Shown here: positions 23,427 to 31,097 of the stretch, piece by piece
Position numbering within the stretch: the stretch's first letter is position 1
Layout: each line of letters opens with the position of its first letter
Source: an uncultured Flavonifractor sp.
Lineage (GTDB): Bacteria > Bacillota > Clostridia > Oscillospirales > Oscillospiraceae
DNA length: 51,149 bases
NCBI GenBank assembly: GCA_947384055.1
Contig: CANDFO010000011.1
Span: 1 to 51,149, forward strand
Direction of reading: 5' to 3'
Notes under the pieces: generated by a model
What the model was told of the DNA's origin: nothing
Seen by the model: only the letters and a program-made list of their open reading frames with translations
Databases searched by the model: none
Program-made: the position numbers and the translations under genes

Positions 23427-23684
23427 ATGACGGACAGAGAAGTCCGCAGGCTGGGACGCAGGGCGCTTCTGGAACTTCTGCTGGTCCAAACCAGGAGGTG
23501 CACGGAGCTGGAGGAGGCGCTGGCCCGGATGCAGGACCGCCTTGTGGAGGCGGAGGAGCGCTCCCGCCGGCAGCAGGAATGGCTGGACAGCAGGGAGCGT
23601 CAGCTCCACGCCCTGCGGAAAACGCTGGACGCCTGCCGGTCCTGCCCCTCCGGGGAGGCGGACCGGACCGTTGCGCCTGAGTGA
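23427..23684 (+). CDS. Small coiled-coil protein, unknown
   Basis: An 85-residue, mostly helical, highly charged protein. Residues 5-70 have a heptad-like pattern (LLELLLVQTRRCTELEEALARMQDRLVEAEER region) with no membrane segment, and a CRSC pair sits near 69-72. It starts 10 bases after the DUF3048 stop and its TGA overlaps the GTG of the next gene, so it is translationally coupled to the signal-peptidase homologue. It could be a cytoplasmic partner of that protein. No family recognised; the tight coupling and codon use argue that it is real. Confidence 0.7.
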   Translation: MTDREVRRLGRRALLELLLVQTRRCTELEEALARMQDRLVEAEERSRRQQEWLDSRERQLHALRKTLDACRSCPSGEADRTVAPE

Positions 23685-24271
23685 GGCGGCGGGTGCTGAC
23701 GGAGCTGACGGGCGCTCCCACTGCCCGCCAGCTGGAAGCGGAGCTGCGCCGGGAGACGTACCGGCGCACATATCTCCGCGCGCTGGGGCGCGCGCTGTCC
23801 GTGCTGGCGGCGGCCGCGGTACTCATGACGCTGCTCCTGCGGATATTCCCGGTCCTGCGCATACGGGGAGACGGGATGGCTGACACTCTCCGGGAGGGGG
23901 ATATTGTGGTGGCGGCCGCATACGGCCGCTGTACGCCGGGCAGCGTCGCGGCCTTTTATCAGAATCATACCCTGCTGGTCAGACGCGTCATTGCCGCGGA
24001 GGGCGACCGGGTAGAGGTTGATGGGGCAGGGCGCGTCCTGGTAAACGGTACACTTTTGGATGGACCCTGTGCCGCCGGGGGACAGGTGGGCCTGCGGGAC
24101 GCCGTTCTGCCGGCCCAGGTGCCGGAAGGCTGCTTTTTTGTGTGTTTGAGCTGCGGCGGTTCAGAACCGGACGGCCGCAGCGCGCTGATTGTCTGTGCGG
24201 ATAGGGATTCCGTGGTGGGCAGGCTTTTGTTCCGCATTTGGCCCCTGACGCGGATTGGGGCGGTGCGCTGA
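23681..24271 (+). CDS. Signal-peptidase-I-like protein lacking the catalytic Ser and Lys
   Basis: A 196-residue S26-family protein: cytoplasmic N-terminus, one transmembrane helix (about 38-56), then the extracytoplasmic domain. The box normally reading GxSMxPTL is GDGMADTL (63-70), so the nucleophile position is Gly65. The box normally reading VKRVIG is VRRVIA (100-105), so the general-base Lys is Arg101. Later boxes (EGDRVEVDG, VPEGCFFV, DSVVGRLLFRIWPL) are recognisable. It should not cleave signal peptides. A signal-peptidase homologue without the dyad, SipA, acts as a pilus-assembly factor in Streptococcus pyogenes, and the next gene here is pilin-like, which suggests a similar role. Confidence 0.85.
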   Translation: MRRRVLTELTGAPTARQLEAELRRETYRRTYLRALGRALSVLAAAAVLMTLLLRIFPVLRIRGDGMADTLREGDIVVAAAYGRCTPGSVAAFYQNHTLLVRRVIAAEGDRVEVDGAGRVLVNGTLLDGPCAAGGQVGLRDAVLPAQVPEGCFFVCLSCGGSEPDGRSALIVCADRDSVVGRLLFRIWPLTRIGAVR

Positions 24272-24282
24272 GGAGAGAGACA

Positions 24283-25788
24283 ATGAGATGCGGGAAGCGT
24301 ATCGCCGGAATTCTTCTGGCTATTGCCGCGGCTGTAAGCCTGGCGGTCTCCGCCTACGGCGCGGAGGGACAGTATACCATTACAATTATAAATCCCGCCG
24401 GAGACCATGTCTATGAGGCATATCAGCTTTTCAGCGGCCGGCTGTCCCCTGACGACGGAGAGCTCAGCGGGGTGCTGTGGGGCGAGGGGATCAGTCTGGA
24501 GGGGCAGGCGGCGCTGGGCGAGGCGGCGGCAAGGGCGGGCGAGCTGAAAACTCAGTCTGACGCGGCGGCCTTTGCCAGGCGCGCGGCGCCTTACCTCAGC
24601 GCTCCTACCGGAATCTCTCAGGCAGCTGCGGACGGCCGGTATGTGATCACCCGCCTGCCCGGGGGATATTATCTTATTCAGGACCAGAAAAATTCCCTGA
24701 CGGAAAAGACGGATGTCTACACGCTGTATATTCTGGAGGTGGCAGGCGACGTCACAACAGAACCCAAGTCCCACATTCCCACAGCCGGGCTGGAGGTTGT
24801 GGACGGCGGCGGCGGGAAACCCTACGGAGAGAGCATGACCGGCGGAACGATCTGTTTCAGGCTGACCGGTACGGTCTCCGCCCAGTACGAAGAGTACGCA
24901 GTTTACCTGATGAGCTTTCACTGCACGCTGGGGGAGGCCCTGCGGCTTCAGGCCATTACCTCTGTGACGGTGGACGGACAGGCGGTGCCGGTCGGCGCGT
25001 TCCGGCTGATTGAGGAGGGGGCCGGAACGGGCCGCATAAAAATTGAATGTGACGATTTAAAGCAGCTGTCCGCCGTGAAGGGGAACAGCGTAATTGAAGT
25101 TCTGTGCACTGCCGGCCTGGAAAATACTGCCGCCGTAGGAAACCCGGGAAATCCGTGCAGCATGTATATGGAATTTTCCAACAACCCCTATGACGAGTTT
25201 GAGACCGGACAAACCGCCTTGTCGGAGGCGCGGGTTTTTACCTATGGCCTGGAGATTCTCAAGCTGGACGGCAGCAGCGGTGTGGGGCTGGAGGATGTGG
25301 CGTTTGAACTGCGGAATCAGGCGGGGCAGTATGTCCTGCTGGACGAGCGGAACTGCGTCTGCGGCTGGGAGGACGGCGCGGAGGGCGGCGAGCCCCTGAA
25401 AACCGGCGCCGGGGGCCGCCTGCGGATATCCGGGCTGACCCCGGGGACCTATACGCTGGCAGAGACCGGCCCGCCTGCGGGCTATCAGCCCATCCCCGAC
25501 ACCGTGCTGGAAATTGCCGCATCCTACCGGGAAAACGGTTCCGCCTCCGGCGGGCCGGAAGCGGAACGGCTGACCGTCAAGGTGGGTGCGGAGGAGCCCC
25601 AGGTCTGTGACCCAGATACGGGGATTGCGGAAATTACAGTGGTAAACAACAAGGGAGCCGTCCTCCCCGGAACCGGCGGCATGGGAACCGCCGTTTTCCA
25701 TATTGCGGGCGGAATCCTCCTCCTCTGCGGGGCACTGCTGCTGGCGGTGAGAATTCGCATGGACCTGTGGGAGAAGCGCGGTTTTTAG
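24283..25788 (+). CDS. SpaA-type pilin-like, LPGTG sortase substrate
   Basis: A 501-residue surface protein starting at ATG 24283 after GAGGAG. Signal peptide to about AYGA (27). The N-terminal domain has VYEAYQLFSG near 43-52 and a DVTTEPKS segment near 156-163, where Lys162 is the likely pilin-motif lysine used by class C sortases. A middle domain spans 165-315. A SpaA/Cna-B domain (318-457) has the expected isopeptide triad: Lys327 in LEILKLDG, Glu394 in LAETGPPAGY and Asn455/456 in ITVVNNKG. LPGTG (461-465), a hydrophobic helix and a basic tail complete the cell-wall sorting signal. No sortase gene is in the window. Confidence 0.9.
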   Translation: MRCGKRIAGILLAIAAAVSLAVSAYGAEGQYTITIINPAGDHVYEAYQLFSGRLSPDDGELSGVLWGEGISLEGQAALGEAAARAGELKTQSDAAAFARRAAPYLSAPTGISQAAADGRYVITRLPGGYYLIQDQKNSLTEKTDVYTLYILEVAGDVTTEPKSHIPTAGLEVVDGGGGKPYGESMTGGTICFRLTGTVSAQYEEYAVYLMSFHCTLGEALRLQAITSVTVDGQAVPVGAFRLIEEGAGTGRIKIECDDLKQLSAVKGNSVIEVLCTAGLENTAAVGNPGNPCSMYMEFSNNPYDEFETGQTALSEARVFTYGLEILKLDGSSGVGLEDVAFELRNQAGQYVLLDERNCVCGWEDGAEGGEPLKTGAGGRLRISGLTPGTYTLAETGPPAGYQPIPDTVLEIAASYRENGSASGGPEAERLTVKVGAEEPQVCDPDTGIAEITVVNNKGAVLPGTGGMGTAVFHIAGGILLLCGALLLAVRIRMDLWEKRGF

Positions 25789-25835
25789 GCCCCGGCAGAG
25801 GACGGGGACATGGTCATTATCTGTCGCAAATGGAG

Positions 25836-25868
25836 GCCCGCAGCGGAAGAAACTCTTCCGCTGCGGGC
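25836..25868. terminator. Strong hairpin between convergent genes
   Basis: GCCCGCAGCGGAAGA and TCTTCCGCTGCGGGC form a perfect 15-bp stem around AAC between the pilin and GH13 stops. There are no T-runs; it may block readthrough from both sides. Confidence 0.6.
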
Positions 25869-25887
25869 ATGTCGTCGGTTATGGGTG

Positions 25888-27198
25888 TTATCCTTCACAG
25901 CGCCAGAAGGCCACGCTGTAGGGGGGCAGCTCACTGCCGCCGCCGAAGTCGTGGGGCTGCCCGGTGAGCAGGTCCACCGCCCGGCCGCACCCGGCGTCGA
26001 AGTGGGCGGTATAGGGCGCGGCGTCGGCGTTGACGGCCACCAGCACCCGTTCGTGCTCCGAGCGGCGCTGGAAAACCGTCTGCCGGTTGGTGAGCACCAG
26101 GTCCTGGAAATCCCCCCAGCACAGGGCCTCGCTCTCCCGGCGGGCCCTGGCCATGGCCGCGATCCGCTCTGTAAGCTCACTCCACTGGGGGGCCTCAAAG
26201 CAGGGGCGCAGGGCGTCATCCCCCTGGGATTTCTCCCCCCGGGCCCCCCACTCGCTGCCATAGTATATGCAGGGGATGCCCGGCATACCGAACATCAGAC
26301 CGTAGATCAGGGGGAGATGGGCGGGATTTTGCAGAATGCTGGCCACCCGGGTCACATCGTGGTTGTCCACGAAGCTCAGCAGATGCCTGCCTTTGTAGAG
26401 GGTCCACGGCTCCGGTCCGAACTGGCGCTTGAGGCTGTGGACGATCTCAAAGAGGTTCATGGAGTTAAAGCTGGAATAGAGGCCTTTATAGCACTCGTAA
26501 TTGGTGCAGCTGTGGAGGAGCTGGTCTCCCACCCACTGGTTGTAATCTCCGTGGAGGGTTTCCCCCAGCAGGAAGAATTCCGGCTTGAGGGTCTGAGAGA
26601 ACTGCCGCAGGCGGACCAGAAAGTCCTTGTCCAGGCAATAGGCCACATCCAGCCGCAGGCCGTCGATGTCGAACTGCTCTACCCAAAAGCGGATGCAGTC
26701 CAGCAGGTAGTCCACCACGGCGGGATTGCGCAGGTTGAGCTTAACCAGCTCGTAATGGCCCTCCCAGCCCTCATACCAGAAGCCGTCGTTGTAGCCGGAA
26801 TTGCCGTCAAAGCTGATGTGGAACCAGTCCTTATAGGGGGAGTCCCACTTTTTTTCCTGCACGTCCCGGAAGGCCCAGAAGCCCCGGCCCACGTGATTGA
26901 ACACCCCGTCCAGTATCACCCGGATGCCGTTTTCATGGAGGGTGCAGCACACCTGCGCAAACTCCTCGTTGGTCCCCAGGCGGCAGTCCACCTTCCTGTA
27001 ATCCCGGGTATCATAGCCGTGGCAGTCGCTCTCAAAAATAGGGGAGAGGTAGACCGCGTCGGCGCCCAGAGTGCGGATGTGTCCGGCCCACTGGCCAATT
27101 TTTCCAATGCGGCTGGCCGGAACGCCGTCGTTGACTTTGGGTGCTCCGCAGAACCCCAAAGGATAGATCTGATAAAAAACGCTCTGTTCTGCCCACAT
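25888..27198 (-). CDS. Glycoside hydrolase family 13 enzyme (alpha-amylase type)
   Basis: A 436-residue (beta/alpha)8 enzyme without signal peptide, so cytoplasmic. GH13 regions are visible: DGVFNHVG (97-104), GLRLDVAY with nucleophile Asp184, LLGETLHGD with acid/base Glu213, and FVDNHDVTR with Asp281. A short C-terminal beta domain follows. Such intracellular enzymes cleave maltodextrins, cyclodextrins or similar alpha-glucans; exact specificity is not readable. It is separated from the amino-sugar genes by a repeat element and probably is an independent unit. Confidence 0.92.
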   Translation of the reverse strand: MWAEQSVFYQIYPLGFCGAPKVNDGVPASRIGKIGQWAGHIRTLGADAVYLSPIFESDCHGYDTRDYRKVDCRLGTNEEFAQVCCTLHENGIRVILDGVFNHVGRGFWAFRDVQEKKWDSPYKDWFHISFDGNSGYNDGFWYEGWEGHYELVKLNLRNPAVVDYLLDCIRFWVEQFDIDGLRLDVAYCLDKDFLVRLRQFSQTLKPEFFLLGETLHGDYNQWVGDQLLHSCTNYECYKGLYSSFNSMNLFEIVHSLKRQFGPEPWTLYKGRHLLSFVDNHDVTRVASILQNPAHLPLIYGLMFGMPGIPCIYYGSEWGARGEKSQGDDALRPCFEAPQWSELTERIAAMARARRESEALCWGDFQDLVLTNRQTVFQRRSEHERVLVAVNADAAPYTAHFDAGCGRAVDLLTGQPHDFGGGSELPPYSVAFWRCEG

Positions 27199-27326
27199 AG
27201 ATGCTCATCCTTTCTGTTTAGCCGGAGGGGAGCCTCCTGGGGACCAGTTTACCACGCGGGAAGAGATCCGTCAAAGGCTCCTTTCGCTTTTTCGGGACCT
27301 GAACGCCTCGGGGCCCGCGGCAAAAC

Positions 27327-27586
27327 GCGGGCCCCGGGAACATCCCGGGACCCGTCAGCTTGTCGAAAAAGGCCAAAGGCCTTTTTCGACAAAGGGGATA
27401 CGGCCTGCCGCGCGCACCCTTTGGGCACACTTGCAGGCCGAGAAGTGTCATTTTCGAGGCACATGTCCCCGAAAATGACTGATTTTGACTTTATTTTGCC
27501 GCCCTCAGGCGGCAAAACTCTGCGAGGCTTTCCCGTGTGGGACGTTTTCGACAGTCTGGCGGGCCCCGGGAACATCCCGGGACCCG
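27327..27586 (-). repeat. Hairpin-rich 205-bp element, copy 4, between 28-bp direct repeats
   Basis: The element (27355-27558) is inverted relative to copies 1-3. Its ends are CAGCTTGTCGAAAAA and the near-complement TTTTCGACAGTCTG. It contains the same stems, with TTTTGCCGCC/GGCGGCAAAA carrying yet another loop. It is flanked by two identical 28-base palindromic sequences (27327-27354 and 27559-27586; cores CCCGGGA-ACA-TCCCGGG). The second lies six bases past the esterase stop and probably is its terminator; the first copy overlaps another GC stem at 27310-27335. Confidence 0.9.
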
Positions 27587-27592
27587 CTCCAG

Positions 27593-28267
27593 TCAGATCA
27601 GTTCAGGGATCTTCCGCGCCAGGGCCGCCGCCAGAACTCCGTGGGCCCCTCTGGTCAGGTGCATAAAGTCAATCTCGTTGAATTCGCACCTCACCAGGGT
27701 GTTGGCGTCCAGGAAATGGCACCCGGTCTCCTGGGCAACCTGGCGGAATTTTTCCGGTATCATGCGGGATTTCTCCACACAGCCCCGGCCCATGGTGCCC
27801 ATCTCCTCCGCCACCGGAGAGGTGAGCACCCCCTCGCCGATGGCGGGCGGGGCTATGATGAGAATATTGGGCGTTCCGCCCGGTCCCCAGCAGTCCACAG
27901 CCTGGGCCTTCCGCACCAGGCGGCGCATCCCCAGGCCAATGGCGTGGGCGTTGGCGTGGAAGCGCTCCTTGGTGTCGTTGGTACCCAGCATGATGACCAG
28001 CAGGCTCACCGGCTCGTGGCTTTTCAGACAGGGCCAGATATAGTCCAGGGCGGACAGGTGCTCATACAGCGGGTCGTCAAAGACGGTGGTCCGGCCCGAC
28101 AGCCCCTCTTCCAGAACCAGGTAATCCTCTCCCAGGGCCTTCTGGAGCAGGCAGGTCCACCGCTCCTCCTCATTAAACCGCTGGAGGGGGCCGTCGGCAC
28201 AGTCGGCAGGGTCGGCGCAGTAGCCGTGGGTATTGGAATCCCCCAGGCAGATAATGTGTTTTTTCAT
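27593..28267 (-). CDS. SGNH/GDSL-family esterase
   Basis: A 224-residue hydrolase. Block I is CLGDSNTHGY with nucleophile Ser11, block III is VIMLGTNDTKERF, and block V is FMHLTRGAHGVLA with the Asp/His pair just before and within it. No signal peptide, so intracellular. The family removes acyl groups from sugars and other esters. It is 18 bases downstream of the ROK-like kinase in the amino-sugar cluster, so an esterase acting on O-acetylated sialic acid or amino sugar is a reasonable guess, not shown by the sequence. Confidence 0.88.
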   Translation of the reverse strand: MKKHIICLGDSNTHGYCADPADCADGPLQRFNEEERWTCLLQKALGEDYLVLEEGLSGRTTVFDDPLYEHLSALDYIWPCLKSHEPVSLLVIMLGTNDTKERFHANAHAIGLGMRRLVRKAQAVDCWGPGGTPNILIIAPPAIGEGVLTSPVAEEMGTMGRGCVEKSRMIPEKFRQVAQETGCHFLDANTLVRCEFNEIDFMHLTRGAHGVLAAALARKIPELI

Positions 28268-28285
28268 CAGGTCCGCTCCTCCCCG

Positions 28286-29668
28286 TCAGGCGCGCAGCTC
28301 GGGCAGAGAGGCCGCCGCCACCGACTGGCCCACACGTCGGGCCTTTTCGTCGGGCAGGGTGGGGGAGATCGCGCCGGCCACCTCCGGATACTCGTCAGCC
28401 AGCACCCTCTTGGCGGTATCCAGAATGATGTCGCCGCCCCGGCCGGACATGACCCGGCCCAGCAGCAGCACGTGTTTAAAGCCGTAGAAGTGGTGATAGA
28501 GGGCCAGCGAGTGGCCCAGATACACGCCGATGGAGCGGTAGATGGCCTCGGCAGGGCTGTTGGGCAGGTCCATCAGGGCCTGAACCGCCTTGAGCTTTTC
28601 GGCGGGAGAGAGCCCCTCGGCCAGGGTGATGCCTGCGGCGGGGGCCAGCTTGATGACCGCGTCCTGGGAAAAATATTTGACGCCGCAGCCGATGTCGCCG
28701 CTCCACTCGTCCCGCATAGCGTCGGGAGAGGCGTCCACGGGCACAAAAGCCAGCTCGTTGAGCCAGCCGGTGATGCGGCCCTGGCTGTCCACATAGCCCA
28801 CCGCCTCGCTGGTGCCCATGGCGATACCCAACACATTGTTCTCCCCCAGGTTCATAGCCCCGGTCAGGGCGGACACGTCGCCGTCGTTGGCCACGGCGTA
28901 GGGCACGTCCCCAAAGGTGTCAGTAATGGCCCGAATATAGATGTCCTTCACCTTGGCGTCGAACTGATCCTTGGGCACCTGGAGAAACAGAGAGGCGTTC
29001 ATGGTGCGGTTGTTGATATACACGCCGGCGGAGGAGACGCCCACCGCGTCTACCCGGGGCATGTGCTCCGCCGCCGATTTCAGGGCGGCCACGATGCCGT
29101 TGTAGTGGTAATCCGGGTCGGAATTGGTCTTGGGGAACCACACCACCTCCTCGGAGAACACCGGCTCCCCGTTGACCACGGCGGAGACCTTCCGGTCAGA
29201 CCCGCCGGCGTCGAACCCGATGCGGCAGCCGTCCAGGTGGCGGCCGATAGCCTTGGGGTCCCCCTTCTCCTGGGGCACCCGGTCGCAGTGAACTACCTCG
29301 AAGGGGTGCTCGAAGACGCTGGACATATAGTCAAAATCAAAGTCCTGCTGTCCGCCGGCACAGTAAACTGCCTGCATTTTTTTGCAGAGCTCCTCGCTGC
29401 CGCTGAGGTAAACTTTAAAGCCGCCGTACAGCCACAGCATGGTCTTGATGATGCGCTCCACATAGTAGCAGTCGGCCTCCGCCATATCCGGGGTGCCGTG
29501 GATGCGGGTGCGGTAGACCGCCACCTGGCCGTTGGAACGCTCTACGGCGATGTCCAGCGGCTGTCCGGCGTCCGCCAGAAACGCGGCGTAAAATTTGCCT
29601 AGGGGGAGAAAGCCGGGGTCCAGCTCCGGAACATGCTTGACAGGGACTTCAATGCCCAAATGCTTCAT
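28286..29668 (-). CDS. ROK-like (ASKHA) sugar kinase, probably for ManNAc or GlcNAc
   Basis: A 460-residue protein, longer than the usual 300-residue ROK kinases because of about 140 extra N-terminal residues. From about 145 the ASKHA fold is readable: phosphate-1 loop GFDAGGSDRKVSAVVNG, VDAVGVSSAGVYI, VANDGDVSALTG (like ENDA.AA in ROK) and the glycine-rich VLGIAMGTSEAVGYVD, then NELAFVPVD. The ROK zinc motif is not seen. By context it should phosphorylate the N-acetylhexosamine between the epimerase and NagA. It is transcribed divergently from the epimerase gene; GAGGAGG precedes its ATG. Confidence 0.75.
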   Translation of the reverse strand: MKHLGIEVPVKHVPELDPGFLPLGKFYAAFLADAGQPLDIAVERSNGQVAVYRTRIHGTPDMAEADCYYVERIIKTMLWLYGGFKVYLSGSEELCKKMQAVYCAGGQQDFDFDYMSSVFEHPFEVVHCDRVPQEKGDPKAIGRHLDGCRIGFDAGGSDRKVSAVVNGEPVFSEEVVWFPKTNSDPDYHYNGIVAALKSAAEHMPRVDAVGVSSAGVYINNRTMNASLFLQVPKDQFDAKVKDIYIRAITDTFGDVPYAVANDGDVSALTGAMNLGENNVLGIAMGTSEAVGYVDSQGRITGWLNELAFVPVDASPDAMRDEWSGDIGCGVKYFSQDAVIKLAPAAGITLAEGLSPAEKLKAVQALMDLPNSPAEAIYRSIGVYLGHSLALYHHFYGFKHVLLLGRVMSGRGGDIILDTAKRVLADEYPEVAGAISPTLPDEKARRVGQSVAAASLPELRA

Positions 29669-29755
29669 AGTGTCATGCCCTCCTCAAAATTGTCGGTATC
29701 TTTCGTGGAATGCTCCAATACTTCCCTGTGTATAGGCTATCAGTTTTTCCAAATC

Positions 29756-29761
29756 TGTCAA
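29756..29761 (-). promoter_or_regulatory. -35 element of the kinase-esterase unit
   Basis: A perfect TTGACA lies on the minus strand about 90 bases before the kinase start. A -10 at exactly 17 bases is not clear; TATACA occurs 21 bases downstream. Confidence 0.35.
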
Positions 29762-29775
29762 GCGGATTTTCACGA

Positions 29776-29795
29776 TTTTGAAAATATTTTTCAGC
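29776..29795 (+). promoter_or_regulatory. Candidate RpiR operator, site 1
   Basis: TTTTGAAAATATTTTTCAGC, an imperfect palindrome around ATAT, lies between the divergent kinase and epimerase promoters. Eighteen of 20 bases recur at 31957-31976. Confidence 0.55.
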
Positions 29796-29802
29796 TTTTC
29801 CC

Positions 29803-29831
29803 TTGACGCTGGGAAAACCGGCGGGTATGAT
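29803..29831 (+). promoter_or_regulatory. Promoter of the epimerase-regulator unit
   Basis: TTGACG and TATGAT are separated by 17 bases, eight bases downstream of operator site 1. Confidence 0.7.
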
Positions 29832-29876
29832 GTTGGCAGACGGGGCATACTGCCCCAAGAGGAAAGGGTGGTTTTT

Positions 29877-31088
29877 ATGGATACTGCACGTCTGAGCGCC
29901 CATCAGGAGTGGATCCGGGAGGAGCTGGACCGCTGCACGGCTTTCTGGCTGGAGCACGGCATGGACAGAGAGCACGGCGGAGTGTACACCTGTCTGGACC
30001 GGAAGGGCGAGATCTACTCCACCGACAAGAGCGTCTGGATGCAGGGGCGGTGCGGCTGGATTTTCTCCTACCTGTGCCATGTATACGGCACGCGGGAGGA
30101 CTGGCTGGCCGCCGCCGGGAGCTGCATCCGCTTTTTGGAGGACCACTGCATCAACCGCGGGGCCGGAGGCAGAATGTATTTTACCGTCACCGCTGAAGGC
30201 GAACCGCTCCGCCAGCGCCGCTACTGCTTTTCCGAGGCGTTCTACGCTCTGGCCAACGCCGAGTACTACGGCGTCACCGGGGAGGCGGAGCACCTGGAGC
30301 GGGCCCGCCGCGCCTATGACCTGTACTGGGACCTGAACCACGGCGCGGCCGATCCCACCGGCCTGGGCCCCAAAACCATTCCGGAGACCCGCACCGGCCG
30401 GTCCTTCGGCGTGCCCATGATCATCCTCAATGTCACCGGGACCCTGCTGCGGGTGGACCCGGACCAGGAGCGCAGGGCCCTCTATGAAAAGCGGGCGGCC
30501 CAGTGCGTGGAGGAAATCTTCAAATATCACGTGAAGCCCGAGCTGCATTGCGTGCTGGAGAACGTGGGTCCCGGCGGGGAGGCCCGCCTCTACTACACCG
30601 AGGGCCGCACAGTCAATCCCGGCCACGATATCGAGGGGGTCTGGTTTCTGCTGGAGCATGCCCGGCGCACCGGCGACCGGGAGCTGGTGAAGAAGGCCGC
30701 CCAGATTTTTGACTGGGCGATTGACGCCGGCTGGGACAAGGAATACGGCGGACTGCTCTACTTCACCGACTGCCTGGGCAAGCCCCCCGAGGCCTATGAG
30801 CACGACATGAAGCTCTGGTGGCCCCACAACGAAATCCTCATTGCTTCCCTGATGCTCTATCGGGACACCGGCGAGGAGAAATACCTGGACTGGTTTGAAA
30901 AGACGCTGGACTACTGCAAGGACCGCTTCTCCGACCCGGAGTACGGCGAGTGGTACGGCTACCTGCGGCGGGACGGAAAGCCCACCATGCCCTCCACCAA
31001 AGGGAGCACCTTTAAGGGGCCCTTCCATCTTCCGCGGATGCTGTGCATGTGCGACCAGATGCTCTCGGAGCTGCTGGCCGGAAGCTAG
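29877..31088 (+). CDS. N-acylglucosamine 2-epimerase family protein
   Basis: A 403-residue (alpha/alpha)6-barrel protein. ATG 29877 follows GAGGAAAGGG; an upstream in-frame extension includes the promoter and is rejected. Family marks: MDREHGGVYTCLDRKG near 26, KSVWMQGRCGWIFSYL near 48, GHDIEGVWFLLEHAR near 247 with a catalytic His, GLLYFTDCLG, KLWWPHNEIL near 310 with the second His, and a C-terminal KGPFHLPRMLCMC. Members interconvert ManNAc and GlcNAc (AGE) or epimerise glucosides. Next to NanA, NagA and NagB, ManNAc to GlcNAc is the likely reaction, as in the Bacteroides-type sialic-acid route. Confidence 0.9.
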   Translation: MDTARLSAHQEWIREELDRCTAFWLEHGMDREHGGVYTCLDRKGEIYSTDKSVWMQGRCGWIFSYLCHVYGTREDWLAAAGSCIRFLEDHCINRGAGGRMYFTVTAEGEPLRQRRYCFSEAFYALANAEYYGVTGEAEHLERARRAYDLYWDLNHGAADPTGLGPKTIPETRTGRSFGVPMIILNVTGTLLRVDPDQERRALYEKRAAQCVEEIFKYHVKPELHCVLENVGPGGEARLYYTEGRTVNPGHDIEGVWFLLEHARRTGDRELVKKAAQIFDWAIDAGWDKEYGGLLYFTDCLGKPPEAYEHDMKLWWPHNEILIASLMLYRDTGEEKYLDWFEKTLDYCKDRFSDPEYGEWYGYLRRDGKPTMPSTKGSTFKGPFHLPRMLCMCDQMLSELLAGS

Positions 31089-31097
31089 GGGGGCGCC

